Shown: piece by piece, positions 28,230 to 37,265 of the stretch
How the letters are laid out: every line of letters starts with the position of its first letter
How positions within the stretch are numbered: position 1 is the first letter of the stretch
Source of the DNA: Clostridiales bacterium
Lineage (GTDB): Bacteria; Bacillota; Clostridia; Lachnospirales; Lachnospiraceae
Assembly (NCBI GenBank): GCA_012520645.1
Contig: JAAYNV010000028.1
Location: forward strand, 1 to 64,000
Length of the DNA: 64,000 bases
Direction: 5' to 3'
Made by a program: the position numbers and the translations under genes
The notes under the pieces: generated by a model
Database searches by the model: none
The model's input: only the letters and a program-made list of their open reading frames with translations
What the model was told of the DNA's origin: nothing

Positions 28230-29453
28230 TTACTCCGCTTTGAAATATGGAATCGAGGCGTCTTCTATATTATATGGATATACTTCCACCAGAATATAAT
28301 CATATCTGTTTTCTCTAATGTGCTGTTCTATATCCACTTTATCCTCCGTATCTTTTGTCCAGAAGGCTTCAATCTCACCACACATAGGTGACAGAAAAGC
28401 AATGACCGGCGAAAAGTAAGAGTCCTTCAATATCAGCACCTTCGGTCCGTCTGGATTTTGTTGATTGATCACATGATCGTATACATTGATACCAGACAAA
28501 TAAATGCTGTATCTGGAATCATCATATGGGTCTGTATTGGTCAGATTGCTTTCATAAAAGAAACTCTCTTCAAAGCTGCCGCTCTGTTCAATATCTCTCC
28601 CGCTATCCTTTTGGGCCGTAAACTCATACTCTCCGTTTTCCTTAGGCCAGATCAGTTCAAAATCATCCAGCCCTGAAAATGTAATTCCGGTATTTCTCCC
28701 CATTGACCCCAGCATACACTGTTTATACTCTTTTATATTATAATTTCCGATATCCCGATAATAACCATCCGGATCCCAATTTTCTCCATATCGCCTGTCA
28801 ATCTCATCTACAATTTGAAAAGTAGCAAGCAGTGCTGCTCTTGTGGTCCAGTGATGGTCTGTTTTATAGAACATCTCTTCATAGGTAATGTCATCCGTAT
28901 TATCAAAATAAGTCCTCAGATCCAAAACATCCACCTGATTTTTTTTCAGTTCATATAAAAATTCATCCTGAATCTTATTGGCATCGTTAATCGGCATTCC
29001 TGCGTACATGTTACTTTCTCCCGGTATATATTTTCCCGGTGGTGCAACAAACAACACCTTTGTACCGTACGGTTCCACATATTCCTTCAAACGCCGTATC
29101 CGCTTTGCATATTCCGGCACCAGCGGATCTTCCTCTCTATAAAAAGAAGCATGCTGCAGCATATCCTGTTTGTCTTGAATATAGGAAAAATTATTGCTCT
29201 CCCGTTTTCCCAACAGACGCTGCAGATAGCCATAGCCCTCGATAAAACACATTCTTCCAGCCATCTCGTCCGCAATCGTATCCTCCACCTCTGCAATCAG
29301 CCCGCTTACATCCGAAATGCTTTCAATCTCCGTCTCCTGAAAAACCTCCACAATACTTCCAAGCTGCTGTTTCCAGTTCACAATGCAGAATAATGATAAA
29401 AGCACACAGAACAGAACCGCATAACAGCACTTTTTTCTATAAAAACGTTCCAT
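28230..29453 (-). CDS. DHHW/AlgX-like SGNH protein for polymer O-acetylation (CcsH-type)
   Basis: 407 residues, one N-terminal membrane helix (CYAVLFCVLLSLFCIVNW). Motifs VLFVAPPGKYIPGESNMY and YKTDHHWTTRAA (DHHW) define the family related to AlgJ/AlgX, and PKVLILKDSYFSPVIAF carries the Ser of an SGNH esterase. Such proteins transfer acetyl groups outside the membrane after an MBOAT partner exports them. The MBOAT gene lies 13 bp upstream, so the two form an acetylation pair. Confidence 0.85.
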   Translation of the reverse strand: MERFYRKKCCYAVLFCVLLSLFCIVNWKQQLGSIVEVFQETEIESISDVSGLIAEVEDTIADEMAGRMCFIEGYGYLQRLLGKRESNNFSYIQDKQDMLQHASFYREEDPLVPEYAKRIRRLKEYVEPYGTKVLFVAPPGKYIPGESNMYAGMPINDANKIQDEFLYELKKNQVDVLDLRTYFDNTDDITYEEMFYKTDHHWTTRAALLATFQIVDEIDRRYGENWDPDGYYRDIGNYNIKEYKQCMLGSMGRNTGITFSGLDDFELIWPKENGEYEFTAQKDSGRDIEQSGSFEESFFYESNLTNTDPYDDSRYSIYLSGINVYDHVINQQNPDGPKVLILKDSYFSPVIAFLSPMCGEIEAFWTKDTEDKVDIEQHIRENRYDYILVEVYPYNIEDASIPYFKAE

Positions 29454-29466
29454 TTTTCCACCCTGC

Positions 29467-30909
29467 CTAAAAGTTGAAATAAATAAAAGGATTGTATGCT
29501 CCCATAGATAAGTAACAGATTCCCAGAATAACCAGTGCTATGACAGCAAACGGATAGCATGCGTTATATACGTGCTCCGCCTTCCCCATCTTATGCTCCG
29601 CCAACATTCGATTGATATTTCTGGCAATCGGTGTCGAGAAAAGAATACCCAAAAGCAGCCAGAGCCAGTATTCCTTTACCAGCATAAGCGCCGTTGCACT
29701 AAACACCCCATTCCGATTCATCGCAAACATATTTTTCAGGAAAATTCCCGCCTGATACAGATCATCCGCCCGGAAAATCACCCAGCCGATTGTCACAATA
29801 AACATCGTATAGAAATGCTTTATCACACGATGCCCTTTCATCTTTCCAATATCCAGAAAACGTTCGGCAAGCTGCGCGGTAAAATGAAGCATTCCCCAGA
29901 TTGGAAAGGTCCACTGTGCTCCATGCCAGATTCCGGTTAAGAGCCAGACGATGAACATATTTTTGACCATCGTATCCTTATTTTTAACCCTGGAGCCGCC
30001 CAACGGGAAATAAACATATTCCCGGAACCAGTCCGTCAGGGAAATATGCCAGCGTTTCCAAAAATCGTTAATGGAATCCGCAATATACGGATAATTGAAG
30101 TTCTCTCTGAATTTAAAACCGAATATGAGACCAAGCCCAATTGCCATATCCGAATATGCCGAGAAATCGAAATAAATCTGCAGCGTATAGGCAATTGCTC
30201 CAAGCCACGCAAGCAGTGCCGGTACATTGTATGCTTCCTGCCCAATTTTGGACCAGTTAAAAATATAATCTGCCAGAATTGCCAGATTGTTAGCTAACAG
30301 AATCTTCTTTCCAAAGCCTACTGAAAATCTGGCAATACCGGCTGAAAACTTATGAACAGTCTCCTTTCGGCTGCGTATCTGTTCCGCAATATCCGAATAC
30401 TGAATAATCGGACCCGCGATCAGCTGTGGGAAGAAAGCAATATACACACCGACATACAGAATATTTCTCTCAACCTCCGTTTTTCCTTTATAGACATCCA
30501 CAACATAAGACAATGCCTGAAAGGTAAAAAACGAGATACCAATCGGAAGTGCAATATCCACTGCCGGTACCATGCTTCTGCCTGTCATGCCATTTAACGT
30601 TTCTACCACAAAGGTAAGATATTTGAAAACAAACAGAATTCCAAGATTACAGATGCAGTCAACGATCATCACTTTCTTTTTAAAAGAAGAACCCGCTCCC
30701 TTTCGTCCAATCAGCATCCCAGCTCCCCAGTTCAGCACAATGGAAAAAAGCATCAGCAAAACATTCTTTGGCTCTCCCCAGGCATAAAAGAAAATACTGG
30801 TAAACAGCAGCCAGATATTCTGAAGTTTCCTGTTCCATTTCAGACAGTAATAGCCCACAACCGTTACCGGAAAAAAATAAAGTAAAAACACAAGACTAGA
30901 AAAAAGCAT
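29467..30909 (-). CDS. MBOAT-family O-acyltransferase (AlgI/CcsI-type)
   Basis: 480 residues starting at ATG 30909 (MLFSSLVFLLYFFPVTVVGYY); the track ORF's first 34 residues belong to the small upstream gene read in another frame. About ten membrane helices, the conserved DFSAYSDMAIGLGLIFG, FPLGGSR, and LTGIWHGAQWTFPIWG with the catalytic His. MBOAT enzymes move acetyl groups across the membrane for alginate, cellulose or D-Ala esterification. Partner of the DHHW gene downstream. Confidence 0.9.
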   Translation of the reverse strand: MLFSSLVFLLYFFPVTVVGYYCLKWNRKLQNIWLLFTSIFFYAWGEPKNVLLMLFSIVLNWGAGMLIGRKGAGSSFKKKVMIVDCICNLGILFVFKYLTFVVETLNGMTGRSMVPAVDIALPIGISFFTFQALSYVVDVYKGKTEVERNILYVGVYIAFFPQLIAGPIIQYSDIAEQIRSRKETVHKFSAGIARFSVGFGKKILLANNLAILADYIFNWSKIGQEAYNVPALLAWLGAIAYTLQIYFDFSAYSDMAIGLGLIFGFKFRENFNYPYIADSINDFWKRWHISLTDWFREYVYFPLGGSRVKNKDTMVKNMFIVWLLTGIWHGAQWTFPIWGMLHFTAQLAERFLDIGKMKGHRVIKHFYTMFIVTIGWVIFRADDLYQAGIFLKNMFAMNRNGVFSATALMLVKEYWLWLLLGILFSTPIARNINRMLAEHKMGKAEHVYNACYPFAVIALVILGICYLSMGAYNPFIYFNF

Positions 30910-30911
30910 AC

Positions 30912-31073
30912 CTATTTTTCCCCTTTCTTCTCTTTCCTTGCATAATACCAATAGCTGCCAAGTATCAACAGGAACGAGACTGCGAAAGCCACCCGGAAGA
31001 CAAAATGCCATCCCGGGGTACTGACTGATTTTAAAAAGTAATCAAATTCCGGTATGAAATCTGGTATTGTCAT
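30912..31073 (-). CDS. Tiny membrane protein between CotH and MBOAT genes
   Basis: 53 residues, missed by the ORF track: MTIPDFIPEFDYFLKSVSTP, then one hydrophobic helix (FRVAFAVSFLLILGSYWYYA) and a Lys/Glu-rich end. GGGAGAAA lies just upstream; it starts 4 bp after the CotH stop and ends 2 bp before the MBOAT start, so spacing is operon-like. A small subunit of the acetylation or synthase complex is plausible, comparable in position to small proteins of dlt loci. Function unknown. Confidence 0.65.
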   Translation of the reverse strand: MTIPDFIPEFDYFLKSVSTPGWHFVFRVAFAVSFLLILGSYWYYARKEKKGEK

Positions 31074-31077
31074 ATTA

Positions 31078-32673
31078 TCATTTCTCCCTGCTTACATAGA
31101 TTGCCGGCACAAAGAACACCGCCAGACAGATTATAAAAAAGATCCCGTTTCTGCCCCTTCTCCCTGTATCCAACTCGGTTCCTTCACGCATATCCTTCAA
31201 ATCACGCATAATCGAATCGCCATGTTTTCGTAACACTGTCTTAATCCGGTAAAGTTCCTGCTCATAGCTGTCACTTTGCCGCACGATCAGATCTCCGTCT
31301 TCATCCAGATAATCCACCAATGCAAAGCTGTTTTTCTCCTGATACATCTTTGACCACCTTGCCCACTCACGCGGCTGGGCATACGTCAGATACTCGTGTA
31401 TTTCATCCACAAGCCCTATGATGTTCTCTTCAGACAAAAGACCTCTGCGCAGCCTGGCATAACGCTTCTGTACCTTTTCCATAAACGCCTGATCCTGTAC
31501 CAGTCTGTCAAAAAAAGGCGCCGTGTAAAAAGCCAGGTCTTCCTCACTCATTTCTGCCAGCTTATAATTATCTATCGCTCCGTCATAATCCCATACCGGA
31601 CCAATCTTCAGCTTACCCCCCAGTTCCTTATACATGTAAGTGGAATTGTTTCCCGCGTCATAATTTCCAAAAAACTCATTGATAATAAAATAATCGACAA
31701 AAGAATCGACATCAATGTAATCGGGATATCTGGAAAATGTCATATAATCATCCGCATACAGAATCTGCTCCACTTTTGAAATATCCTGTTCGATATACTG
31801 AACCGTCTCTTCTGAAATCTTATACCTGCTCGGATAAATCACCCCGAGATAGCCATAAGTCAGACCTTCCCTCGTAGCATAGGTATCCAGCATCAGCCCT
31901 TCTTTATCATAGCGGTCACGTCGTACGATATAAGGCGTATACACATCTGACTTCTTATAATCCGAAATATTGACACGATACTCGCCCTGACCTACTTTTT
32001 CTCCAAGGAGATACACACCCTGATAGGTATATTTTCCATCCTTTCTGATAAACACCTCGCAGTATTTTGTATCCGGAGCATAATCCGTCATCTGGGATGC
32101 CACCCGGTAGCACAAATAATTACGCATCATGCTCGGATCCGACATACTGCCATTCAGTACCCATTCATCATCTGCTCCCATAGACAACAGTGAAATTTTA
32201 TTATCCTGCCCGCTCTCGGTCCGAAGCTTTACCAGATACTGCGGTTTATCATACATCATAGATGTATTTCCACGTCGCTTAATTAATATTTTGCTCTCCT
32301 GAACCGGTTTATCTGTAATATGGTTGAGACCGCCGCTGTCAATCACCTGTATCCTTCCCTCTATGTATGGTTCCACATCCTCCAGCGTCTCGTATATCTT
32401 TGTTTCCTGGTTATAAGCCAGCGTTATCGGTGGTTCTTTCCCATTCATATCAAGCACAATGATCGGAAGTCCGGTCTCAAATCCCTCATCTGCCACAAAC
32501 TCATCATCCAGATGCGCCAACGGTTCTCCAGTCTCTTCCACCAGTTCCAGATGTTCTCCATATATATTCTGTTCTATCTTCACGTGGCATTTCTGGTACC
32601 ATACATTCATTCCAAGTAACACAGCCACACAGACCACAATACCTGCCACGCCTTTCCCCCGTTTTATACGCAT
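31078..32673 (-). CDS. CotH-family kinase-like protein
   Basis: 531 residues with N-terminal (GVAGIVVCVAVLLGMNVWY) and C-terminal (GIFFIICLAVFFVPAIY) membrane helices flanking an external CotH domain: IKRRGNTSMMYDKPQYLVKL, WVLNGSMSDPSMMRNYL, and IGPVWDYDGAIDNYK near 345. CotH proteins are atypical protein kinases, known from spore coats, and often occur beside VTC and DUF4956 genes, as here. Its substrate on the cell surface is unknown. It overlaps neither neighbour but is only 10 bp from the DUF4956 gene. Confidence 0.85.
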   Translation of the reverse strand: MRIKRGKGVAGIVVCVAVLLGMNVWYQKCHVKIEQNIYGEHLELVEETGEPLAHLDDEFVADEGFETGLPIIVLDMNGKEPPITLAYNQETKIYETLEDVEPYIEGRIQVIDSGGLNHITDKPVQESKILIKRRGNTSMMYDKPQYLVKLRTESGQDNKISLLSMGADDEWVLNGSMSDPSMMRNYLCYRVASQMTDYAPDTKYCEVFIRKDGKYTYQGVYLLGEKVGQGEYRVNISDYKKSDVYTPYIVRRDRYDKEGLMLDTYATREGLTYGYLGVIYPSRYKISEETVQYIEQDISKVEQILYADDYMTFSRYPDYIDVDSFVDYFIINEFFGNYDAGNNSTYMYKELGGKLKIGPVWDYDGAIDNYKLAEMSEEDLAFYTAPFFDRLVQDQAFMEKVQKRYARLRRGLLSEENIIGLVDEIHEYLTYAQPREWARWSKMYQEKNSFALVDYLDEDGDLIVRQSDSYEQELYRIKTVLRKHGDSIMRDLKDMREGTELDTGRRGRNGIFFIICLAVFFVPAIYVSREK

Positions 32674-32683
32674 ATGCCACTCC

Positions 32684-33367
32684 CTATCTGCTCAATTCAT
32701 CATTCTGGCACACGATATTCACATTGCTGACACCCTGCGCACTGTACAGAATATCTGCCAGTTCCCTGCCGCTGTGCTTTGACACTCCCTCCAGCATTCT
32801 GGAAGATACCTCGTAGATCAGCTCGATTGTTTCTTTTGTTGAATTCTGTACACGCAGTGACTGCTTACCCGCAAACTGTTCATCCATCATTCTTCTGACT
32901 TCATCTGCGCATTTACGCTCTCCACGGATCACTACCATATAGCGGTCGTTCGTCTTCACAAAGCCAAACAGGAACATAAATAAAAAGATAATTGCGGATC
33001 CGATGCCTGCAATCATAAATTCGGATACACCGCAACAGATACCTGCTGCAATACACCAGAAAATAAATGCCGTATCTCTGGGATCCTTGATCGCTGTACG
33101 AAAACGGACAATGGAAAGCGCACCGACCATACCAAGCGACAGCGCAATATTATTTCCAATTACATTCATGACCAGTGTCGTGACCAGTGTCAGCATTACA
33201 AGAGAAACGTTGAAACGAACGCTGTACACTGTCCCCGAATGTGACATTTTATAGGTAATATAGATTACCAGTGCAATCACCGCTGAACCAAGAAAATTCA
33301 ACAGAATATCTTCTACCCCAAGTGCCCCTGAATTGCTTACCAAATACTGAAATAATTGTTCTCTCAT
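32684..33367 (-). CDS. DUF4956 membrane protein
   Basis: 227 residues; three or four membrane helices in the first 140 residues with the family core MVGALSIVRFRTAIKDPRDTAFIFWCIAAGIC, then a soluble alpha/beta tail (YMVVIRGERKCADEVRRMM). DUF4956 proteins are nearly always beside VTC/CYTH and CotH genes; mechanism unknown. GGAG precedes the ATG. It is placed between those two partners here, 17 bp after the VTC gene. Confidence 0.85.
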   Translation of the reverse strand: MREQLFQYLVSNSGALGVEDILLNFLGSAVIALVIYITYKMSHSGTVYSVRFNVSLVMLTLVTTLVMNVIGNNIALSLGMVGALSIVRFRTAIKDPRDTAFIFWCIAAGICCGVSEFMIAGIGSAIIFLFMFLFGFVKTNDRYMVVIRGERKCADEVRRMMDEQFAGKQSLRVQNSTKETIELIYEVSSRMLEGVSKHSGRELADILYSAQGVSNVNIVCQNDELSR

Positions 33368-33384
33368 CTTTTTTGTCTCCTTCG

Positions 33385-34083
33385 TTATATCAATCCCTTA
33401 AAAATTCTTCTCGCCATACAGTATTTACTGTAGGAAAGCTGCATCTTGTCACAGGAAGATACCACATCCTTAATATAGCTGAATAAAAAACGGTTATACT
33501 TCACTTCCAACGTGACATGATCATAATCATCCACCGGATATAATTGTAGTTCCGGATTGAATATGTCAAAACATGCTTCACTTGCCATGATTCTGCTATC
33601 CAGTGTAATCCTGGTGCTATTTTCCGGAATACTGAACGCATTCCTGTTGTATTCCACCACACATTTCGGGCGATACATTCTCTCCTGCATCATGCAATAC
33701 ATTTCCATGGCTAAACCGTTTTCATATTTCAGCAGGCTCCCATAGTCGCCCCGGATCAGGGCCATAGCATCCTCTCTCTCTAAAACCAAAGACCGCTTCC
33801 TCTGGAACTCTCCCTGCTTCTCTTTCATCTCCAGCTTGGCAGTCTGATCCTCAGGCGAGTAAACGCGCAGACGAATCTTCTTGCGATACTCGTACCCATC
33901 CTCTTTTTCAAAGAAATCCCCATCATCCATCGTGTCAAAATAGAGACTTCTCACCTGATATCCCATATCGCCTCCGTAGCTGTCCCGCGGCAGAATCTGT
34001 TCCAGTTTTCTTTCTAACAATGCCGCTTCGATGCCCGTGAGCTGATATTTCTTTTCTACTCTCAGTACATCTATTGTATTCAT
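33385..34083 (-). CDS. VTC/CYTH-fold (polyphosphate-polymerase-like) protein
   Basis: 232 residues. VEKKYQLTGIEAALLERKL, VRSLYFDT, YRKKIRLRVY, KLEMKEKQGEFQRKRS and LDSRIMAS trace the VTC tunnel-fold basic and acidic residues. In yeast VTC makes polyphosphate; bacterial single-domain members beside CotH/DUF4956 have no settled role. First gene of the inner transcription unit that continues through GH5, behind a promoter and terminator-bearing leader. Confidence 0.8.
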   Translation of the reverse strand: MNTIDVLRVEKKYQLTGIEAALLERKLEQILPRDSYGGDMGYQVRSLYFDTMDDGDFFEKEDGYEYRKKIRLRVYSPEDQTAKLEMKEKQGEFQRKRSLVLEREDAMALIRGDYGSLLKYENGLAMEMYCMMQERMYRPKCVVEYNRNAFSIPENSTRITLDSRIMASEACFDIFNPELQLYPVDDYDHVTLEVKYNRFLFSYIKDVVSSCDKMQLSYSKYCMARRIFKGLI

Positions 34084-34149
34084 AATCTCATCGTTCCCAT
34101 TCCTTCCCCTTTCTTTTCCCTGCTTGCAGATATATCAGCATAATATGCT

Positions 34150-34192
34150 AAAAAACAGACTCCGCTCCCCTAAAAAAGGATTCGAAGTCTGT
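34150..34192 (-). terminator. Terminator-like hairpin in the leader of the VTC-to-GH5 operon
   Basis: ACAGACTTCG/CGGAGTCTGT stem with TTTTTTAG on the minus strand, about 70 bp before the VTC start and 130 nt after the promoter. It could be an attenuator. Confidence 0.65.
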
Positions 34193-34392
34193 CTGATCTA
34201 CTAGTCACTATAGTCTATACCTGCTCTACGTACCATATTTCCGGTACTGCATCCACTTTTACATAAATTTTACATTTCAGCATCTTTACTATAACATTTT
34301 ACCTTTTGCTATGCAAGTTTTTTTTAAGTTTCCGTGCTTTTTTCATCGCCCATTCTTGACACCATATCATTTTTCATGACTGCTTTAGAGAA
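34193..34392 (-). promoter_or_regulatory. Promoter and leader of the polysaccharide operon
   Basis: TTGCAT (34311-34316), 17-bp spacer, TATAGT (34288-34293). The RNA that follows contains the hairpin GTACC/GGTAC and then the terminator-like stem, a layout fitting a sensor-plus-attenuator. It matches neither c-di-GMP riboswitch class that I can recall. The remainder up to the CapA stop shows no gene. Confidence 0.55.
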
Positions 34393-35793
34393 TTATGGTT
34401 TTGGTGCTACCAGACCTGTTTCATCCAGAACCGCCGTATCCGACAGCGTATTCATATACCCGATCACCCTTGCAGCTTCCGTCCCCGTCAAAAGCTTTGT
34501 ATAGCAGTTTTCCTGTCTTGCCGGTACAAATCTGAGGCTTTCCAAACCCTGGGGTGTCACAACTGCCTTCACCAGACAGGTATCTAACGCTCTGGAATTA
34601 AACCAGTAATTTCCCAGACTATAAATAACCGGAACCCCATCCACATATCCGATTTCCTGCAGGCAATGCGGATGGTTTCCAATGATCAGGTCCGCTCCCG
34701 CCTCCACGATTCCTGCCGCCTGTTCCCTCTGTGCCCAGTCCAAATCCGTTGTATTTTCCGTCCCCCAGTGAATGTATACGATCACAAAATCGCTTTCCTG
34801 CTTTGCCTGCGCAATGGTCTCATATAACTTTTCCGGATTCCAGCAGCGAAATACCCCAGGAGTATTCCCGGTCGCCCCCTTTGTATTGGGATTATCCTGA
34901 CGCTCAATCTGGGTTGCACTGATCAGCGCAATTTTTAAGTCCTTTGTCATCAGATAAAGTGGCTTGGATGCCTCCTCCAGATTGCGCCCCGCTCCCACAT
35001 AGGGAATACCTGCTTCCGTAAGCGTATCCAGCGTATCCGTCAGGGAAACCTCTCCATAATCATAGGCATGATTGTTGGCGAGGGAAACCACATCCACTGA
35101 CAGGTCTTTCAAATATGACACATGTGACGGTTTTGCCCGGAAGGTATACTGTTTTTCCGGTGTCGGAGTCCCTCTGTCTGTATAGGTAAACTCATTATTT
35201 AACATAAACACATCCGTCTTCCGCATTTCCTCCATCAGATCTGCCGAAAAGCAGGAGGTGATATCTCCACCACGCTGTTTCAACCGCACCATTGGGCTAT
35301 AGCTGTCGTCAAAAAGAATGTCACCTGCAAAGGTAACCGTTACGCTTCCATCAGCGCCACTCTCCACTTCCACCGCATTCATTGCCTGCATACCTGCCGC
35401 ATCAGCCAGCACTGCCCCGTATCTGGAGTTATCCTCTTCTTTGTTATTCTCCTCATAAGCTCCTCCGGTCTCACTTTCAATCCGGGAAAGTACATCTCCT
35501 TCTACAGTCTCGTTTGTCGTCCGGTCATTTTCTTCCCGTCCACTCTCTTCCCGCACCAGTCCCGTTCCTGCCCCGGACGCCGTTTCCGGCAGTACTCCAC
35601 TGCCGCTCTCCGCATAAGCCACATTTTGCCGCATCATCCACGACACCGTACCAAGCGTCAGAAGTCCAAGTGTTACTACACTTATGAAAACCGTAAAAAA
35701 CACCTTCCAGGCTCCCCGTTTCCCGGTACGTCTTTGTTTCCTTCCTTTGTCATCTGCTGTTTTCCTCTGATATGCTGCATTGCTTTTTCTCAA
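34393..35793 (-). CDS. CapA/PgsA-family metallophosphatase-like protein
   Basis: 466 residues from a TTG start with AGGAG seven bases before it. One membrane helix near 30-50 (WKVFFTVFISVVTLGLLTLGTV), a 90-residue low-complexity linker rich in Glu/Gly/Ser, then the CapA domain: VTFAGDILFDDSY, DVFMLNNEFTYTDRG, SLANNHAYDYG, IVYIHWGTENT, DLIIGNHPHCLQ. CapA-like proteins act in poly-gamma-glutamate and other capsule assembly; the metal residues are retained. It has its own promoter-like boxes (TTGCGC-17-TATACT) just after the rplA terminator and heads the polysaccharide locus. Confidence 0.88.
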   Translation of the reverse strand: MRKSNAAYQRKTADDKGRKQRRTGKRGAWKVFFTVFISVVTLGLLTLGTVSWMMRQNVAYAESGSGVLPETASGAGTGLVREESGREENDRTTNETVEGDVLSRIESETGGAYEENNKEEDNSRYGAVLADAAGMQAMNAVEVESGADGSVTVTFAGDILFDDSYSPMVRLKQRGGDITSCFSADLMEEMRKTDVFMLNNEFTYTDRGTPTPEKQYTFRAKPSHVSYLKDLSVDVVSLANNHAYDYGEVSLTDTLDTLTEAGIPYVGAGRNLEEASKPLYLMTKDLKIALISATQIERQDNPNTKGATGNTPGVFRCWNPEKLYETIAQAKQESDFVIVYIHWGTENTTDLDWAQREQAAGIVEAGADLIIGNHPHCLQEIGYVDGVPVIYSLGNYWFNSRALDTCLVKAVVTPQGLESLRFVPARQENCYTKLLTGTEAARVIGYMNTLSDTAVLDETGLVAPKP

Positions 35794-35863
35794 ATCAATT
35801 CTCCTGTTTTTAACATTCTACACTTCTTTTAATGACAGTATAGCATACTTCCTTCTTATGCGC

Positions 35864-35893
35864 AAAAAAGGACCGCCGCGTCTGCGGCAGTCC
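35864..35893 (-). terminator. Terminator of the rplK-rplA operon
   Basis: GGACTGCCGC/GCGGCGGTCC stem followed by TTTTTT on the minus strand, 18 bp after the rplA stop. Confidence 0.9.
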
Positions 35894-35910
35894 TTATTGG
35901 AATGCGTGAA

Positions 35911-36603
35911 TTATGCGAATTTTGCTACGCTTACCTTTACACCAGGTCCCATAGTAGATGTCAGAGTTACGCTCTTTAAATACTGACCTTTTAATGTGGA
36001 AGGTTTTGCTTTTACGATAGCATCCATCAATGCGTTGAAGTTCTCCTGTAACTGTTCCTCAGTAAAAGAAGCCTTTCCAACCGGAACGTGGATAATATTG
36101 CTCTTATCCAGTCTGTACTCAATCTTACCGGCTTTGATATCATTGACTGCCTTTGTAACATCCATAGTTACAGTACCAGCCTTCGGGTTCGGCATTAAGC
36201 CTTTCGGTCCAAGTACCTTACCGAGACGTCCTACAACGCCCATCATATCCGGTGTTGCTACTACTACATCAAAATCAAGCCATCCGTCGTTCTGAATCTT
36301 CGGGATCAGCTCCTCGCCGCCTACAAAATCAGCTCCGGCAGCCTCTGCCTCATTTACCTTGTCTCCCTTTGCAAAAACAAGAACCTTAACAGTCTTACCA
36401 GTTCCGTTCGGAAGTACAACAGCTCCACGGATCTGCTGATCTGCGTGACGTCCGTCACAGCCTGTTCTGATATGAACTTCGATTGTTTCATCAAACTTTG
36501 CGGTTGCGGTCTTCTTTGCGAGTGCAATCGCATCATTTGACTCATAGAATACTGCACGATCTACTAATTTAGCAGCTTCGTTATATTTTTTACCATGTTT
36601 CAT
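35911..36603 (-). CDS. rplA: Ribosomal protein L1
   Basis: 230 residues; [16 protein letters not shown] start, with the typical [26 protein letters not shown] segment. It binds 23S rRNA at the E-site stalk and in many bacteria represses its own operon. AGGAGG precedes the ATG. It ends at a strong terminator instead of running into rplJ. Confidence 0.98.
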   Translation of the reverse strand: MKHGKKYNEAAKLVDRAVFYESNDAIALAKKTATAKFDETIEVHIRTGCDGRHADQQIRGAVVLPNGTGKTVKVLVFAKGDKVNEAEAAGADFVGGEELIPKIQNDGWLDFDVVVATPDMMGVVGRLGKVLGPKGLMPNPKAGTVTMDVTKAVNDIKAGKIEYRLDKSNIIHVPVGKASFTEEQLQENFNALMDAIVKAKPSTLKGQYLKSVTLTSTMGPGVKVSVAKFA

Positions 36604-36685
36604 TGTTAATCCTCCTATGGTGCATACGGCAGCCGTCCGTCATCCGGACTGTGGCTGTCTCCCACTCTCTGATAGAAATTGTTTA

Positions 36686-37111
36686 TTAGTCTTCTACTTT
36701 GATGCCCATGCTTCTTGCAGTACCTGCGATCATGCTCATAGCTGCCTCGAGGTTTGCTGCATTTAAGTCCGGCATCTTCATCTCAGCGATTTCCTGAATC
36801 TTAGCCTTGGAAATGGTTGCAACCTTTGTCTTGTTCGGTACTGCAGAACCGGACTTGATGTTGCAGGCTTTCTTCAAAAGAACTGCTGCTGGCGGAGTCT
36901 TAGTAACAAAGCTGAAACTTCTGTCTGCATATACAGTAATCACAACCGGGATGATCAGATCTCCCTTATCTGCTGTTCTTGCGTTGAACTGCTTTGTAAA
37001 TTCAACGATGTTCACACCATGCTGTCCAAGTGCAGGACCAACTGGCGGAGCCGGTGTTGCTTTGCCGGCAGGAATCTGTAACTTAATGTATCCTTCTACT
37101 TTCTTTGCCAT
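36686..37111 (-). CDS. rplK: Ribosomal protein L11
   Basis: 141 residues from ATG 37111, preceded by AGGAGG; the track start three codons upstream lies on top of that site. [32 protein letters not shown] is the conserved thiostrepton-site N-terminus. It shapes the GTPase-associated centre of the 50S subunit. Confidence 0.98.
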   Translation of the reverse strand: MAKKVEGYIKLQIPAGKATPAPPVGPALGQHGVNIVEFTKQFNARTADKGDLIIPVVITVYADRSFSFVTKTPPAAVLLKKACNIKSGSAVPNKTKVATISKAKIQEIAEMKMPDLNAANLEAAMSMIAGTARSMGIKVED

Positions 37112-37265
37112 TTTCGGCACCTCCTAAATATATTGTGGTATAACGGGGTAGGTACCCCTTCCACAGTTCGAACGGATTGCTCCGCGAACATCAACTGTAA
37201 CTTCACGAATGCCCTCAGGCTTCCATGATTTGAAAAAACACGAAGTGTTTTTTCCGCCCGATGCC
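37112..37265 (-). promoter_or_regulatory. Structured nusG-rplK intergenic leader
   Basis: About 150 bp with hairpins AAAAAACAC/GTGTTTTTT (about 37236-37256) and GGGGTA/TACCCC (about 37147-37160) before rplK. Position fits the autoregulatory leader seen upstream of rplK-rplA, but I cannot confirm an L1-binding fold. Confidence 0.4.

Noticed and set aside
34193-34392. c-di-GMP riboswitch upstream of the PilZ-synthase operon
   Set aside because: The conserved class I core and the class II pseudoknot sequence are not visible; only a hairpin and terminator-like stem can be supported.
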